Shown here one piece after another: positions 1 to 13,830 of a stretch of DNA of 64,000 nucleotides; position 1 is the first letter of the stretch; each line of letters begins with the position of its first letter. Origin of the DNA: Cyclina sinensis (taxonomy: Eukaryota; Mollusca; Bivalvia; Venerida; Veneridae). A program made the position numbers and the translations under genes. The notes beneath the pieces are model-generated. The model saw only the letters and a list, made by a program, of their open reading frames with translations. It did not search any database and had not been told where the DNA came from. The stretch spans positions 18,786,120-18,850,119 of the forward strand of contig JAAONU010000001.1 of assembly GCA_012932295.1 (NCBI GenBank), read 5' to 3'.

Positions 1-620
1 CTCCTTGTGCATAATATCAGCAAACAAGAGTAACTCATGCTATTTGTGCACAATATAAACAGACAAGAGTAACTCAGTGCACCTGTGCATAATACCAGCC
101 AACAAGAGTAACTCATGCTATTTGTGCACAATATAAACAGACAAGAGTAACTCAGTGCACCTGTGCATAATACCAGCCAACAAGAGTAACTCATGCTATT
201 TGTGCACAATATCAACAGACAAGAGTAACTCATGTTTCCTCAGCTAGTATCAGTCTATACAAGGGTAACCCTGTGTCTATTTGTGTTCAGTATCAGGCAA
301 CTATAGATCTCATGACTGTTTGTGCACAATATTACCAGACAAAAGTAACTCAGTGCACCTTGTGCAGAATACCAGCCTACATGAGTAACTCTTGTATATT
401 TGTGCACAATATAAACAGACAAGAGTAACTCAGTGCACCTGTGCATAATACCAGCCAAAAAGAGTAACTCATGTCTATTTGTGCACAATATCAACAGACA
501 AAAGTAACTCGTTTCTTTGAGATCAGTATCAGCACACTAGAGTAACTTAAGTCTCCTTGTGTATGGTAACAACACAAAGTGTAACTCATGTCTCTTTGTA
601 ACAAAGAAAATCAACACAAA
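1..620. repeat. 78-bp satellite (two ~39-bp halves)
   Basis: Tandem array whose halves both end in CAAGAGTAACTCA. One half carries TGCACCTGTGCATAAT, the other GCTATTTGTGCACAATAT. Copies at about 30-270 are almost identical; those from about 270 to 620 are diverged. The array runs off the left edge, so its full size is unknown. The ORF on the minus strand here is only a reading of the repeat. Confidence 0.9.
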
Positions 621-980
621 AGTGAAATAAATGCTCAATTAATAATCAATACACGTGATTTCCTCCTTCCAAATTAAACAATTATTTTGATTTAACTCCA
701 TTTCAGAACCATTTTTCTACTGTTTGATATTCACTATAAAGCACAAGTCATGATGACATCAATCACTTAGGTAAGAGAATCAGTAACTTTTATTTCCTTT
801 TCCCACTAACTGCTGGGCAAACTCAGGCAACCATACTCGTTTGGTGTCTTTGCTCAAAGACAAACCTCAAGCTTAGACCAAGCATCTGACCTATTACCTG
901 TAGGCAAAAAACTGGACACTAAATGCAACCAAAACCTTATGTGACCTTGGTAAAGAACACAAGACATGCCCACGGGCAGA
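621..980. other. AT-rich spacer, nothing recognised
   Basis: Unique-looking AT-rich sequence with no open reading frame of note and no splice-flanked exon that I could see. It leads into the repeat cluster that starts near 981. Confidence 0.5.
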
Positions 981-2633
981 ATGTCGAGCCCGCTCGTCTT
1001 AATTCAAACTTGAACCTATAAGCTTCAGATTAAGGAGAAAAATGTATACATAGGTGAGATGTGCGCAGCACATCTTCTGTATACCCAAGGCAAAATCTTG
1101 ACATTGCATCATCTTAGGTGACCTTGACCTCTGACCCAGTGACCTGGTTCATGTGCTTGACACAAAGTCTCATGATGAACATTTGTGCCTAAAAAACTCG
1201 ATTCATGTTATTTGAACATTTTGATATTTTTATTTGATCTTTGACCTCTTAAGACCTTGACCTTCATTTTGCGCAAGACAACTCAACTCAACATGGAGAA
1301 CATTTGTTATAAATTATATAAAAATCCATCCATGTATAAAGAAATATACTCTGAATTTTAATTTGTATTTGACCTTTGACCCTAAAGTAAGACCCTGACC
1401 TTTATCACAGACACCTGAATTTTTTGCGCGACACTCCCCCTCACTATGGAGAACATTTGTGCCAAGTTATATTAAAATCCCACCATGCATGTAGAAGTTA
1501 TTACTGGACACGGGTATTGAGCTGACCTTCCAAGTGTGACCTTGACCTTTGAATGCGGACCTGGGTTTTGCCCATCATGTTGAACATTTGTATCAAATTA
1601 TTTTGTAATCCTTCGAAGAATGAGCAAGATATAGACCAGACAAATCTATACAGACACACGGACTGATGGACGCACATACACCAAACCACAAAAAGTGAAA
1701 AGCAGTGATTTAGTTGACCTCACCACAAAGGGGCTCAACAATTTCAAAATCCACAGACCACTAAGCATAATACTTTAAAACATAAGCAAGTTACAGCGCC
1801 AATAAACAAATTTCAATATTTTTATTTTACCTTTGACCTCTTGTGACCTTGACCTTCATTTTGCGCAAAACAACTCAACTCAACACGGAGAACATTTGTG
1901 CTAAGTTATATTAAAATCCATCCATGTATATAGAAGTTATACTCTCAAATGAATGTTTTATTTTGTTATTTGACCTTTGACCCCTAAATGTGACCTTGAC
2001 CTTTGCCACAGACACTTCAATTTTTGAAATCCTCTGACCACTTAGCATAATACTTCAAAGCATAAGCAAGATACAGCGCCAACAAACAAATTTCAATAGT
2101 TTTATTTGACCTTTGACCTCTTGTGAACTTGACCTTCATTTTGCGCGAGACAACTCGACTCAACATGGAGAACATTTGTGCTAAGTTATATTAAAATCCG
2201 TCCATGTATATAGAAGTTAAACTCACAAATGAATGTTTTATTTTGTTATTTGACTTTTGACCCGTAAGTGTGACCTTTGCCACAGACACCTGAATTTTTT
2301 GCACGACACTCCGCCTCACTATGGAGAACATATTTGTCTCAAGTTATATTAAAAACCCTCAATGCATGTAGAAGTTACGCTCCGGACATGGGTTTTGCAC
2401 TGATCCCCCAAGTGTGACCTTGACCTTTGAGCAGCGGACCTGGGTTTTGTGTGCGACACACAACCCCATCATGGTGAACATTTGTACCAAATTATTTTGT
2501 AATCCTTCAAAGAATGAGCAAGATATAGACTGGACAAATCTGCAGGGACCCACGGACGTACATACACCGAACTATACGCCAAAAGTGGCAACTAAGTCGA
2601 GCTCACCGCAAGCCGGCTCGACAAAAATGTATC
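981..2633. mobile_element. Non-autonomous element with TGTCGAGCC ends and internal TGACCTTGACC repeats
   Basis: The left end reads ATGTCGAGCCCGC (about 981-993). The right end reads GCCGGCTCGACA (about 2613-2625), which is the inverse of TGTCGAGCCGGC. Between them a roughly 250-300-bp module recurs, with the order TGACCTTTGACC, TGACCTTGACCTT, GGAGAACATTTGTGC, AGTTATATTAAAATCC and ATAGAAGTTA. Copies begin near 1220, 1820 and 2100. A second right-end-like stretch (a CAGACACACGGAC motif, then a GTTGACCTCAC motif) near 1650-1730 suggests two copies in tandem or nested. There is no transposase ORF. This looks like a multicopy bivalve repeat; the class is inferred only from the short inverted ends. 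Confidence 0.65.
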
Positions 2634-4567
2634 TTTATAAAAACACAATAATTGTAATTTCTGAGCAATCCTCATTCATGCATTTTTGCCAGATTCTCTT
2701 ATCACATCTTATCACATGTTCTATCAATGTTATATCTATCTATTAACCTTTGGACATTAAGAGAAACAGATAATGTATGTAAAAAGAGAAAACAGTTATG
2801 TTTTCAGTCTAAAAGGAGGGAAATAAAAAGCATTTGATTCAGTCAAGGTAAGGTAGTTTTTAGCTGTTGGCAAAGAAAATTATTACTGATAAATTTATTT
2901 AGATCTTCTACAAACTGAGTTATCTATCATCTATCAAATTTGTTGCCGTCAGAAATGTGGCTAAAAACAGCAGCAGATCCATGGTATGTATCAGTCATGC
3001 AAAAAGGCTTCCTGTAACATAAACAACATATCTATGACTAGGCTTTATGTTGCAATCCTATGTCAAGAGGGCAGTTATGTTGGATTTATACTTGGTTATC
3101 TGAAAATGAAATCTGTATCAGTTTGATTAAAATCACAAATATCAGACATAATTATTGATGTTTCTTTTTAAAAGAAAATGCCCATCTCTTAGGAAAATGT
3201 CCCAAAATCATAAATACAGGAAAAGGACTACTTTGTTTAGAATCAGGGAATACAAAACACAGTCCATTTGTTTTTAAGTAGTAACAGTACAACCTAACCC
3301 ATGTCAAATTATAATACTTAAACTTCATTCCATGAAATACTCGATTTTTCTTACAGAATTATAAGGTCTACAGAAATTAATAAGAACAGATTCTTTTCCC
3401 CTCGAGGTTCTTTGGTAACATGAATTCAGACAAAATCTGTCATTTTCTAGACCTGGGGTGAAACAATGGTGCTCTTTACCTTCTAGCTAGCCTGCCTGGG
3501 AGATTCTCATGATAAAAATAGCTTGTTTGGTGGCAATCCAACAGGATATACTGATGTTTACAACAATTTTTTTTAAAACTGAACAGAACTGATGCTCCTG
3601 TGTTCCTGAGATGATGGAATTAGAGAGAGCAAGGGGGTGTTGTTATAGAAGTAGGGTATTAAAAGGGCTTGTAAAAGTCAAATATGTGAATTATATGACC
3701 AAATCAAAAGCATATATAGCTATACTATGTGGTGATTTTATCAAACACAGAAATTTTCAAATAAATGTCAGTGACAAAACATGGAAGAATTTTCATATAT
3801 AAACCAAATTTGATGCCAATGATTTCAAAATGCTTTGATCTGTCTTTGAAAAAGATCACAGTACATTATTATTCATTTCAGATGCAAACATTTACAACTT
3901 GCTCAATTGGTGCTGCTCATTCTCTCCTGTACTTTGCTCAACAGACTGGGACCAAATTCTCCTGTACTTCGCTCATCAGACTGGGACCAAATTCTGTTTG
4001 ATTTCTGTAATTTCAGAACTGGACCATTCAAGCCAGTCAGGTGCAAAAATCCAAACAAAATAAGAAAAACAAGCTCTGGCCTTTTCAAGTTAAACTAACT
4101 ACAAAAAAAACGAGCCAATTCCAATTTTTAGCACCTGATTATAGACAGTGGTGATGCTAAGAAATGCTCTAAATTTATTGTTTTCTAACCTTCAATATCA
4201 GTAATTTCAACATGTCTTAGCTTTTATGAATTATTTAAATGAATCTGTTTCAAGGAAACTTTCAAAGATCACTATAAATAGAGAAAATGTAAAGATTTTC
4301 AATGCCCAGAATATTTCTCACTGTTATTATTTTAAAGTTTTATGATGAATGTGTCTATTGAATTCTGTGAAATTAAATAACAGAAGTTATTTAAATGATT
4401 CAAATTGCAAGAAACTTGACAAAGAATGATAAAAAAAAAATCTAGCTGTTGAAGTGTACCAATTCAATTAAACTAAAATGTATAGGCATGACAAGAAAGT
4501 ATTGTTAGCATAAGAACAAGTAAAAATACACAATTTTTCTGCAGTAAAAGTTGTGATTTTTACAAAA
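2634..4567. other. AT-rich non-coding stretch
   Basis: No coding region supported. Short ORFs on both strands lack splice context and protein-like composition. A short local duplication (CTCATTCTCTCCTGTACTT / CAGACTGGGACCAAATTC, about 3915-3995) accounts for two overlapping ORFs on opposite strands. Confidence 0.5.
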
Positions 4568-4980
4568 CACAAGAGCGATCAGTGATCACATGTGTCGCCT
4601 GATGATAGCCAATTAAGCAGTTGTATTGAGGGGTGATTAGACAGTTTGTTGGAAATGTAAATTGAGGTACTGATCAATCCTGTAACATTTCATTCAAATT
4701 GCATTAGTAGTGTAAGAGAAGTAGTCCGGACAAACTTTAAAGATAAAAATCATTAAAGGGCCATAACTCTGACAAAAATCATTGAACCTGAAAATGCCGA
4801 CGATATGCACAACTAGACTTGGTCCTGATCATTCCTGTAAAGTTTGGATGAAATTGCACCAGTAGTTTTTGAGAAGTAGTCCGCACAAGTTTTGTAACGG
4901 ATGGAGAGATGGACAGACAAGACAGACAACGGAGAAGTGATCCCTATATGTCATGGCTACTTGTAGCAGGCGACACAATA
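4568..4980. mobile_element. MITE-like element, ends GTGTCGCCTG...CAGGCGACAC
   Basis: The left end GTGTCGCCTGATGATAGCCA (4592 on) is matched in inverse by the right end TGGCTACTTG-TAGCAGGCGACAC (4953-4975). Eighteen or so of the ~23 terminal bases pair. Inside are two imperfect copies of a ~160-bp module: CCTGTAA(C/A)(A/G)TTT, then GAAATTGCA.CAGTAGT, then AGAAGTAGTCCG(G/C)ACAA. They are followed by the GGACAGACAAGACAGACAA tract seen at the end of many bivalve repeats. No ORF is present. Confidence 0.7.
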
Positions 4981-7900
4981 AAACATACAAAAAAAGCTAA
5001 ATTTTCTTGTTAAGTATAGTTAAACATTGAGAAACAATTAGAAATACTAAAATTCTATATACAGATTATTAAGTTTCCACAGGAACAATATTTGACTTTG
5101 GGCTTATTATAATAATGTTCCATGTGCCTCACTTCATCCTAGAGTAACTACATTATGGGGTACAAGTCATTAAATAACCTGCTTTTCATTCAAGAGATAA
5201 GCTTCATTATGAATTGCATCTGGAGGTTCTGTGTGTGGCATGTTGCTATTGTGCTAAAATATTTTTGTGAAGATGGGTAAAAAATAGTTTGATCAAATAT
5301 CCTTATAGTCCGATTTCAGAATTTTGAATATTTTATGTTCCATAAACATTTAAGCTATGAAAAAATATATTCTGCATAATTTCTTGTTCCACACCAGATA
5401 AAGAAGAGATAAATTACAGCAGGCAGTCACATTTAGTCTGCCTATATGGGATTAGGCTGTAAAAACTTGTTCTTACTCAAAATTTATCTGATTTTGAACA
5501 AACAAAAAAATCTGAAGAATGTAGAACAAAAGATCTAAAGTATGTCAAATTACAATGCCGCCTTAAACAACTTACTGTTCTCTTCCATCCATTTTCACTG
5601 AAGTTTCCGAAATGCAAATTCCATGTTTTTCGATAATAATTAATTTATTGTGTATATATGCCGAGACAAGAATGTAGTTTATCCCAATAAGACTATCATT
5701 CACATTTCACTGTAACCAACAGTATCAGGAAATGGTTAAGAACATACTGACCAACTCTGACTCATTATTACCAATAGTTTTTTCCCCTTCTTCCACCTCA
5801 TTATACAGATTTATAGCAAGCATTCATAGTATAAAGCAACCCCTAGGAACACCACCAGTTCAAAAGGCACAATCTAATTTATTGACTCTCCAAATTGGTC
5901 AAGTGACTTTTCACACATCACTACCTGCATGGAAAATATGGTTTCTTAAAGGCCTCCTCAACAAATAATTGCAATTTTGTAGTGATCAAATGTGCTAATA
6001 TCAAAGCTCTCACCACACCCTGAACTAAAAAAAGTCACATAAAATGCAATTTAATACAGCCACACTAATAAAACCGAAACACTTTAAAATAACCTAAATC
6101 CATTAAATTGAATGGGTATTTAATTTTAAATGTGTATTTTTAAAGCTTCATACCCTGTAAAATTGTAATAATAATAAAAACAGGAAAAATATACACTACC
6201 TCACATGAAATCCAATAATTATATTCCTTCTGTTGGATAATTCAATATTCAAATACTTTAAATTCTTTCCGTCAGACTTAACAAAAAAGAAAAATATAAT
6301 TTCACTGTCAAATTACCTTCCTTAGTAACACAATAAAATTACATCTTCAACCAAAACATCTCTCAACCTTTGAAGAACTAGTTCTATAATCAACTTTTAT
6401 ACTCCGAACCAGAAAGTGTAAGTGGCAAGTTTTATCAGTTTACATCAAAATCACGAAATTATCCCAAATAATCCACCACACCTACATACACAAGTTTTGA
6501 TTTCTCCAAAAAATAAGTAAATTATGTATAAAAATGTAATCCAGAACATTAAATTAGGAAGAAATAGAGTAATCACTGGGAAAAAGGCTGATATAGCAAG
6601 CAGGCTGTCAGGTATAGGACCCAGGTACTGATTAAATAAACACTAGAGAATTGCTTTGAACTTTTCCAATTAGTGGCTGGAACAGCCTGCAGAGCTCTCT
6701 CACTGTCAGAGTGGCAGTTATCAATATAGTATCAAGGATATTATAGTGACTCCCCAAGAAAAAAACAATACTCACTGAATGTGAACATTGATACATTAGA
6801 AGAGTTAGTTTAATATAATGACTATGGATTTCGCTAATGAGGAACTGAAATTGATTCCAACCTTACATTATAAAAAGATTCAGAACTTCTTTATTATCCT
6901 TTTATAGCTGGCTTAAATCATGTTAATGACAAGTTTGAAACATATTGTAAGAAAACCATAAAATCATATGCAACCCACTTACCCTTCTGACTGCAGTTAA
7001 AACAACTAATAAAACACATTCAGACACTTCTTGCAACAGTTGCTCTGGATCAAAGTAACACATTATTTGTACGGTCTGTTTTTTTCACAGCCACACTCAC
7101 TGTTTGGCACACAGAGTTACCAAATTAAGGACAGCTAAAGGTGTTTGGCGGCATTTCATCAATCTAAAATTTTTAACTTCCTCAGAGAAAAAAACACAAC
7201 AGGAAATAACCCAAATTTATCACACTCCAAATGTTTCAAACACAAAATGTTCAGCAGCTATAACTTAGCAGGCTCCATTCAGAACAAGACTGTGGCATGA
7301 CTACATAAAAATTTACTCATCCAATGAGTATTAAACATAATTCAAGATCAATGATACATGGTTCTTTTCATATACTAGTGTCTCTGTATTTTGAATAGAT
7401 TAAGACCATGTTTCAGATAATAAATGCCATGTCAGATGCTGAATTATTGTTAGCATAATTATGGTTTCTTTCTGATATTAATATCACAAAACAAGTCAAG
7501 TGAAGCTTGGCATAATCTTAGATTCTATGAATGTTTATACAGGTTTGAACATATATATAACATGAGCATCTTAAAGATGGTTTCTCTTCTGTTAGAACAA
7601 AAGGTAATAACAATAGAGTTACATTTTAACCAGAAAGATCTATCACAGTCTACAGACCCTGAACATTTCATTAACATGACAAAACAGCCATCCCTGTGGG
7701 AAAATATCACAAAACACCAACTTGTATAAAGTCAGGCTATAACATTACCCAGGACTCAACAATCTCAATACAAAATGATCTGTCACTTGCACCAACATGA
7801 AGATAAAGTCTAAACTTCAACCAGGAATGAAGAGGGGAGAGACAATACTGATAAGAAATTTGCAAGAAGTTCATTACTAAATAATAATAAATTATACAAT

Positions 7901-9622
7901 TTTCCCTTCTAATTTGTTTGGGATATCATTTCTCAAATTATAAACTGTGTTTCTTAATAGTCTATGTAATTTATGTATATTTCTGTATGTTAAAATGCAG
8001 CTGGCATGCTAAAGGATTTACAAGGAATTACAAAGTATATATTTCTGGATTATATAATTATTCTGTAATGACAAACCAAATTATCTTTTGTAATGGAAAA
8101 CAAAATTGCCGGTGCAAAATTAATATAACACAAGAACTGGTGTAACAAAACACAAAACTGAAATTGTATCTTTTGATATAGGCAAATAATTACAAATTAA
8201 GAAACTAGATGTAACTTAGTAAACTCTTTCTAGCTGTTATTTTTAGAGATTTCTTCCATTACTTTCACAAAATGCAAGGAAGGTAAAAGATGACAAAGTC
8301 TACATTTCAAAAAAGCCTTTGCATGCTCTAAAACTTGACAGCATGGTTCAAACATTATGGTTCTTGAGGTACTAACTCACCTGATCTTTGAGATCTTTTT
8401 CAGGAAACCTATTGTTCTAAGTGGCTGATCAACAAAACAAGATGACATTCAATTGGTCTGCAATTATTCTAGAACTCTTTCACACACCTGAAATGGAAAA
8501 TGTTAAGAATGTTAGCATAACTTGGCAATTAAAAAACCATTTCTTATGAAATGCACTGCCTGAATTCAGAATAGCAAAACAATGTTTCCATAAATCATAT
8601 CCATCTCCATTTCTCTAGCTCAAATGCAGAACATTTGTAGGGGAAAAGCCTGACCATTAGAAACATGCACACCTTACCTACATGAATATTGTCTGATTGT
8701 TTGTTGACAGTGTAAAATATTATATCTCTCTGCTGGTACCAAAACAATCTGCTAACATCACCTCACAATTTGCATTTAAGGCAAATAGACTATATCTATA
8801 TCAGCTTAAAATGACTGTTGGTGAATGAAGAATTCAAATCACAAATAATATCCTCTACATATCATCAGTTTGATGGCAAACTTTCTTCTCAAAACAATCT
8901 TTACTTTTTGATTGACTTGAAATTCTTAAGGGATTAATACAATGCCTCAAGTTTCTACACCTCTCCTGTTGTCACTCTTTCAGCCTCTACAATATGGCAA
9001 TACCACAATGGAAATACTAAGACATTCAACTGTCGATCATTGATCAGTGAAATGCCTCTGTTTCCATTCCTAAGTATCGCTTTAATCCTGTCATTTTACA
9101 AAATTAGGGTCAAAGTCAGTCTTACTGTCTACGGAAAAACTAATTCTTCGCCAATTACCACCAGAGTTTCGAACAATCATATAAAAACTATTATTCCAAT
9201 GGGCACTTAATGTTTTTTTTTAACTGCACAGGCAGTGTGGTTTACCCATATCTAATTTCAAGATTACAGTAAGTTGCAGAATCATTCTCTCTCAGAGATT
9301 TCAGATGGGGGCATTCTGAAAGAAACAAGTTCAAAAACTTTACCTACAGATGCTCCCTCTAGCACAAACAAGAATTATCAACCTCTATTCTCACAAATAC
9401 AAACTCACTACAGTTCTGGGATATTACATTGTTCCTGCATTATATAAATAGAAAGATCAAAGACAGTCATGGCATATTTATGTTGCAGTGAGGTGGGGAG
9501 TAATTTTCATTAATGTAGTATTAACACCATTATAATCATAAACAGCAATATTTATCATCACATTAACCAAGAACCATGAGCCCTCTGTTCATATTGCCAT
9601 GAATGCAATTTTGCATTTTAAA
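4981..9622. other. AT-rich non-coding stretch
   Basis: I see no protein-coding exon. The ORFs here (60-78 codons) have low-complexity AT-driven translations. The only structured signal is the splice-flanked, stop-filled candidate exon at 8381-8487. The stretch could be intron, 3' UTR or intergenic sequence of a gene outside the window. Confidence 0.45.
8381..8487 (-). other. Candidate non-coding (UTR or lncRNA) exon
   Basis: On the minus strand a 107-base block lies between a good acceptor (CTAAC branch-like word, then TTTTCCATTTCAG) and a perfect donor (CAG|GTGAGT). All three frames contain stops, although one frame is open for seven codons before TAA. It could therefore be an untranslated exon, a lncRNA exon or chance. 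No partner exon was identified on either side. Confidence 0.25.
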
Positions 9623-9624
9623 TA

Positions 9625-10400
9625 CAGTAAAACCTGTCTTATCCTGACACCTACTAGGACCAACTAGCGATGTCGGATAAGACAGGTTGTTGGATAAAGC
9701 AGGTCGTCATAGAACATACCTTTGAAATTATTATATGTTATGTAAACAAAGTATGGGGAAGCATTTATTAGAGTGTATATTTCTATGTGATGCATAATAC
9801 AATATAAATGAAACATAATATGCTTTACACATATGTACAGTACATCGTCAACTTTTAAAGTTATATGACAACCAATATATACTGTTCACGATAAAAATCC
9901 TTTCTACATATGATTTCATTCACTGACGATCTGCCTAAGCAAAATTTCTCAGACGAATATTTTCTGTCAGGGCTGGCACTCTTTCCAATTCAACAATTAA
10001 TTCCATTTTTTTTTTTTCAAGATTAAACACATTTCTTGCTCTTTTAGATGATGGCAATTGAAAATCATCAGCGCTTAAATGTCTGTTTTATGGTGTAGCC
10101 ATTTTTTCAACCATTTCTTAAAATCCTTGCCTTTTAAATGACTAAAACCTATAAATGATTCTTAACATTATGTTACATGTACAAAACACTGAGCAAAATT
10201 CATAACCAAAGTTTATCTCATGCATACATCAGCCGTTGACAACAACAATAACATAATTGATTTGTCAGCATAATTGCTTTTACCCAAAAGTAACTGTTTG
10301 CAAATGCAGCGTCATTACGGGCAGGTCATTTAAATGATGAATCGTGTTGGTTAATATGGGATGCGTTAGGACCAGGTGTCGTTATGGGCAGGTTATACTG
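9625..10400. mobile_element. Pogo/Tigger-like non-autonomous DNA transposon
   Basis: The ends form a ~28-bp imperfect terminal inverted repeat: CAGTAAAACCTGTCTTATCC at 9625, and at 10400 the inverse of CAGTATAACCTGCCCATAAC. Both sides are flanked by TA (9623-9624 and 10401-10402), as expected from Tc1/mariner-pogo target-site duplication. Just inside each end is a second partial copy of the terminal motif (for example GTCGGATAAGACAGGTT near 9670), giving foldable subterminal repeats. The 776-bp body has no transposase ORF. Assignment to pogo/Tigger rests on TA, CAGTA ends and element size, so the superfamily call is an inference. Confidence 0.75.
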
Positions 10401-10402
10401 TA

Positions 10403-13020
10403 TATTTTAAAACTGCATGACAGATTTTTTTTCTCTTTATTATAAAAGTCAGAGGAGACAGCTTCTACATGTACAAGAACGAGCAAACACTGTTACGGTA
10501 TTAAATTATAAAATATTCATAATGTTTCCATATTGTGTACACTTGACAATTCCAGAATACACAATGTATATGATCTGAAAAGAAAAAAGTAGGCTCTTAA
10601 AATATGAAAGACAATTAATAACTACATAATATCATTGAATGAACAGAGAATTAAATGCTGTATTTCCATTGAGAGGACCAAGTCAGAAACTTGAGAACAC
10701 TTAATTTTAGTTCACTGCTGTTTAATTAATGAGGGCTTTCAGTTATTATATGATGAATTTTGTTATATAAAAGCAACTTTTTTAATATTTTACATTTTTC
10801 CTCTAAAAATAAACTTACAATATTTTACTAGAGCTATTATTTTCACCTGTTGCATGTTCTGATACAGCCATATGGTAGATGTACAAAGCTGGTCTTTCTA
10901 TCATTACACCACTATTGTTAAACATAATGAAAAGCAGGGCTAAAAACAAAAGCACAATCAAACCAACAGAGCAATTATTTATGTAGAAAATTAACAACAA
11001 AAATTAAACACAAATATATTCATCTAAAGGTGACATATGTCAGCTTTTTGTAGACATTTCAGAAAGCAGACAGAATGCAATGGCCAGCAAAGGTATTAAA
11101 ATTATTTTGACAATATGAATACAGAGACAGGCGTAACAGTTCTTGAACAGGTGATATACCCGCGTTTGACCACAGTTTGTATTCTGAGAATTTGCCTGAT
11201 TCTTGTTCAGTTCAAACACACTTCTTGGAATGAGCAACACAGTCAATGAATGATTTATTATGAACTTTGAATAAGAATAAATTGGTTGCTAGAAAATCCC
11301 ATAGTTTTACAAGTTCAAAAAAGCTCATTTTAAAAAGGGGTCTTATAATTCATTTATTTCAAACTTCCCATTATTCTCCATCATAGTATTCAAAATGAAT
11401 TATAAATTTTTGAAATTCCCTACGTACTTGTTCATGTGGCTGCCATGGCCACAACACTTTATGGTTTCTGAAACAAGCTTATAAGTTGAATAAATTTTGC
11501 CAGACTCAGTATAACAACTTTTCAATCACCAGTCAAAGATCAGACAATTAAATCAAGTTTGTTCCTGTTAAATTGATCACACAGTGACACACACAAAAAA
11601 TCCTGCAAAATGATAGATGCAAAATGTTTTAGACACCAACACAGTATCCACCATCTGTCATACATGTATATGTATGAATCAAAATTCACCACAATGTAAT
11701 AATATGTATAAAAGTAAATCTTATATACATATTATGTTTCAAAGAAAAAAATATTTCTGCTATTTTAAAATAAATGAACAGTCGGTTCTTTGCTAAACAT
11801 CCTATTTTGTAAATGTCAGATACAATAACAAATATGTTTAGACCCGGCATTTCTAAAATGGACTTTTTCAATAAAAGTTTTGCTACAATAGTACAAGTAT
11901 AAACTTCCAGTTCCATCAGCTAAAAGAAATAGTCAATTGTTTTCTAAGATGAAGACAGAGCAGCTCAGAGTCAAATAGATTGTAAACAGCACACTGAGTG
12001 AACCTGTGCAGCCAAGACTCAACCTCCAGCTGACAGTTCAAACACTTCCAAAACTTCTACAAAACTCAGGAATACAGTAGGATGAAGAAAGAAATTGCAT
12101 ATGCTAGGCCTACATATGAAAAAAAAGGGAAATGACTTTAAATTTTCCATACAAATTACCTTACATAATCAGCAAAGTATGCTGCAACATTAGCTACCAG
12201 ACTTAAATCAACTGAAACAAATATCATTCCCACAATCCAACAATACCAGCTTCAATGTAATAGGCAAATCTTCCCAAATCAAGTCCCACAACAGACCTTA
12301 AAGTAATTTTATCAAACTACTCTACAGAAGAAAAGATAATTGAAATTTCCTTTGCTTTTGCTTTCTCACACAAAACATATATACATCAAATCATTGTTGT
12401 GGATGTTAATATAAGCCTGATTTGGAAATCTACACACTGATCAATTGAATCCTGTAAGTGAGCCACTTTACAACAATGAGCCTTTTCATTCAGCCACAAT
12501 AGGTCAGCTTTTATATAAACTGATTACTTTTGGTTCCCATCAAAAAGCCAAATGAATAATTTGTAGACACTAAACAACAAAAGACACACTGCTGACATTG
12601 TGCTATCTGTCACCAGGATACAGATGAAGAGTATCATTTTTCATTCAACAGCATGAGTGAACACACAAAATCAGCATTCTGTCATGGAGAGAGGAGTATT
12701 TCTGTAATGATACAGCAAATCTATGTAAGATGTTGGTAGAGTGAAAGTCCTAGTTTAAATACATGACAAAACTTCCTGTTTTATGTCATGTTACATGAGG
12801 CCTTTCATTAATAGTCAGTGCTCAGTGGAGCTATCTGATAGTGTCACAGTTACAGCAAAAGTTGTGGACCAGTTGTTATTCATCGTTATTTTTTATTATC
12901 ATTATGCATCTGTTCCACTTAATAAAAATTATTGAAATTTAACCGAGGTATTCACCTGAAACAATAATGAATTATTTCATCAGTATAAAAACAAGTAAAT
13001 TTGTGAGCTAATGCTCACTA
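10403..13020. other. AT-rich non-coding stretch
   Basis: No gene supported. The short minus-strand ORFs near 10815, 11040 and 11686 are hydrophobic AT-driven readings without acceptor/donor context. Confidence 0.45.
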
Positions 13021-13021
13021 G

Positions 13022-13830
13022 TGATACCCCCGCTATCAGAAATTTGACTTTCATAATGTAATTTGCATTTGTCATATGTATAAAGAGTGTCAAATTTTTC
13101 CGAGTATTTACCTGAATTTAATACAACTTCATCCAAGGCACAGCTAGATGGATATGAAAATGGTCAGAATAATGAACAGGTATTACATCTGTGATTTCTG
13201 ATTCATCGAAGTCTTTATTCACAAAAACACGATCAAGTGAACCTCCTTTCCTGTGTGTTGGTAACTTCTAAGTATTCGGTAAACAGGAAGTAGACGAGCA
13301 AGGAGCATAAAATCGCTTTATACCATATGAGAATATAGGATAAAGCAATATGCAAAATATCAGGCTGCTGCATCTTATAGTTGCTGAGAAAACTGTGACG
13401 GAAATTGTGAATGTATGTCAACTATGTGTAAAAATCTAAGTATTCCGTAAACAGGAAGTAGATGAGCAAGGAGCATAAAATCGCTTTACATCATATGGGA
13501 CTATAGGATAAAGCAATATACAAAATATCAGGCTGCTGCATCTTATAGTTGCTGAGAAAACTGTGACGGAAATTGTGAATGTATGTCAACTATGTGTAAA
13601 AATCTAAGTATTCGGTAAACAGGAAGTAGATGAGCAAGGAGCATAAAATCGCTTTACACCATATGGGACTATAGGATAAAGCAATATGTAAAATATCAGG
13701 CTTCTGCATGTTATAGTTGCTGAGAAAACTGCAACGGAAATTTGTTACGGACGGACGGATGGATGGACGGACGGATGGACGGACAAGGGTAAAACAGTAT
13801 ACCCCCCACTTCTTCGAAGCGGGGGTATAA
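13022..13830. mobile_element. TATACCCCC-ended element with three ~173-bp internal repeats
   Basis: The left end reads GTGATACCCCCGCT and the right end AGCGGGGGTATA, so the termini are inverted. The right end itself folds (ATACCCCCCACTTCTTCG against CGAAGCGGGGGTAT, 13798-13829). Inside, a unit starting CTAAGTATTCGGTAAACAGG repeats three times (about 13268, 13436, 13604) with few differences. It is followed by a GGACGGACGGATGGAT tract (13749-13788). No coding capacity; the ORF at 13233-13421 reads the repeat. Confidence 0.75.
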
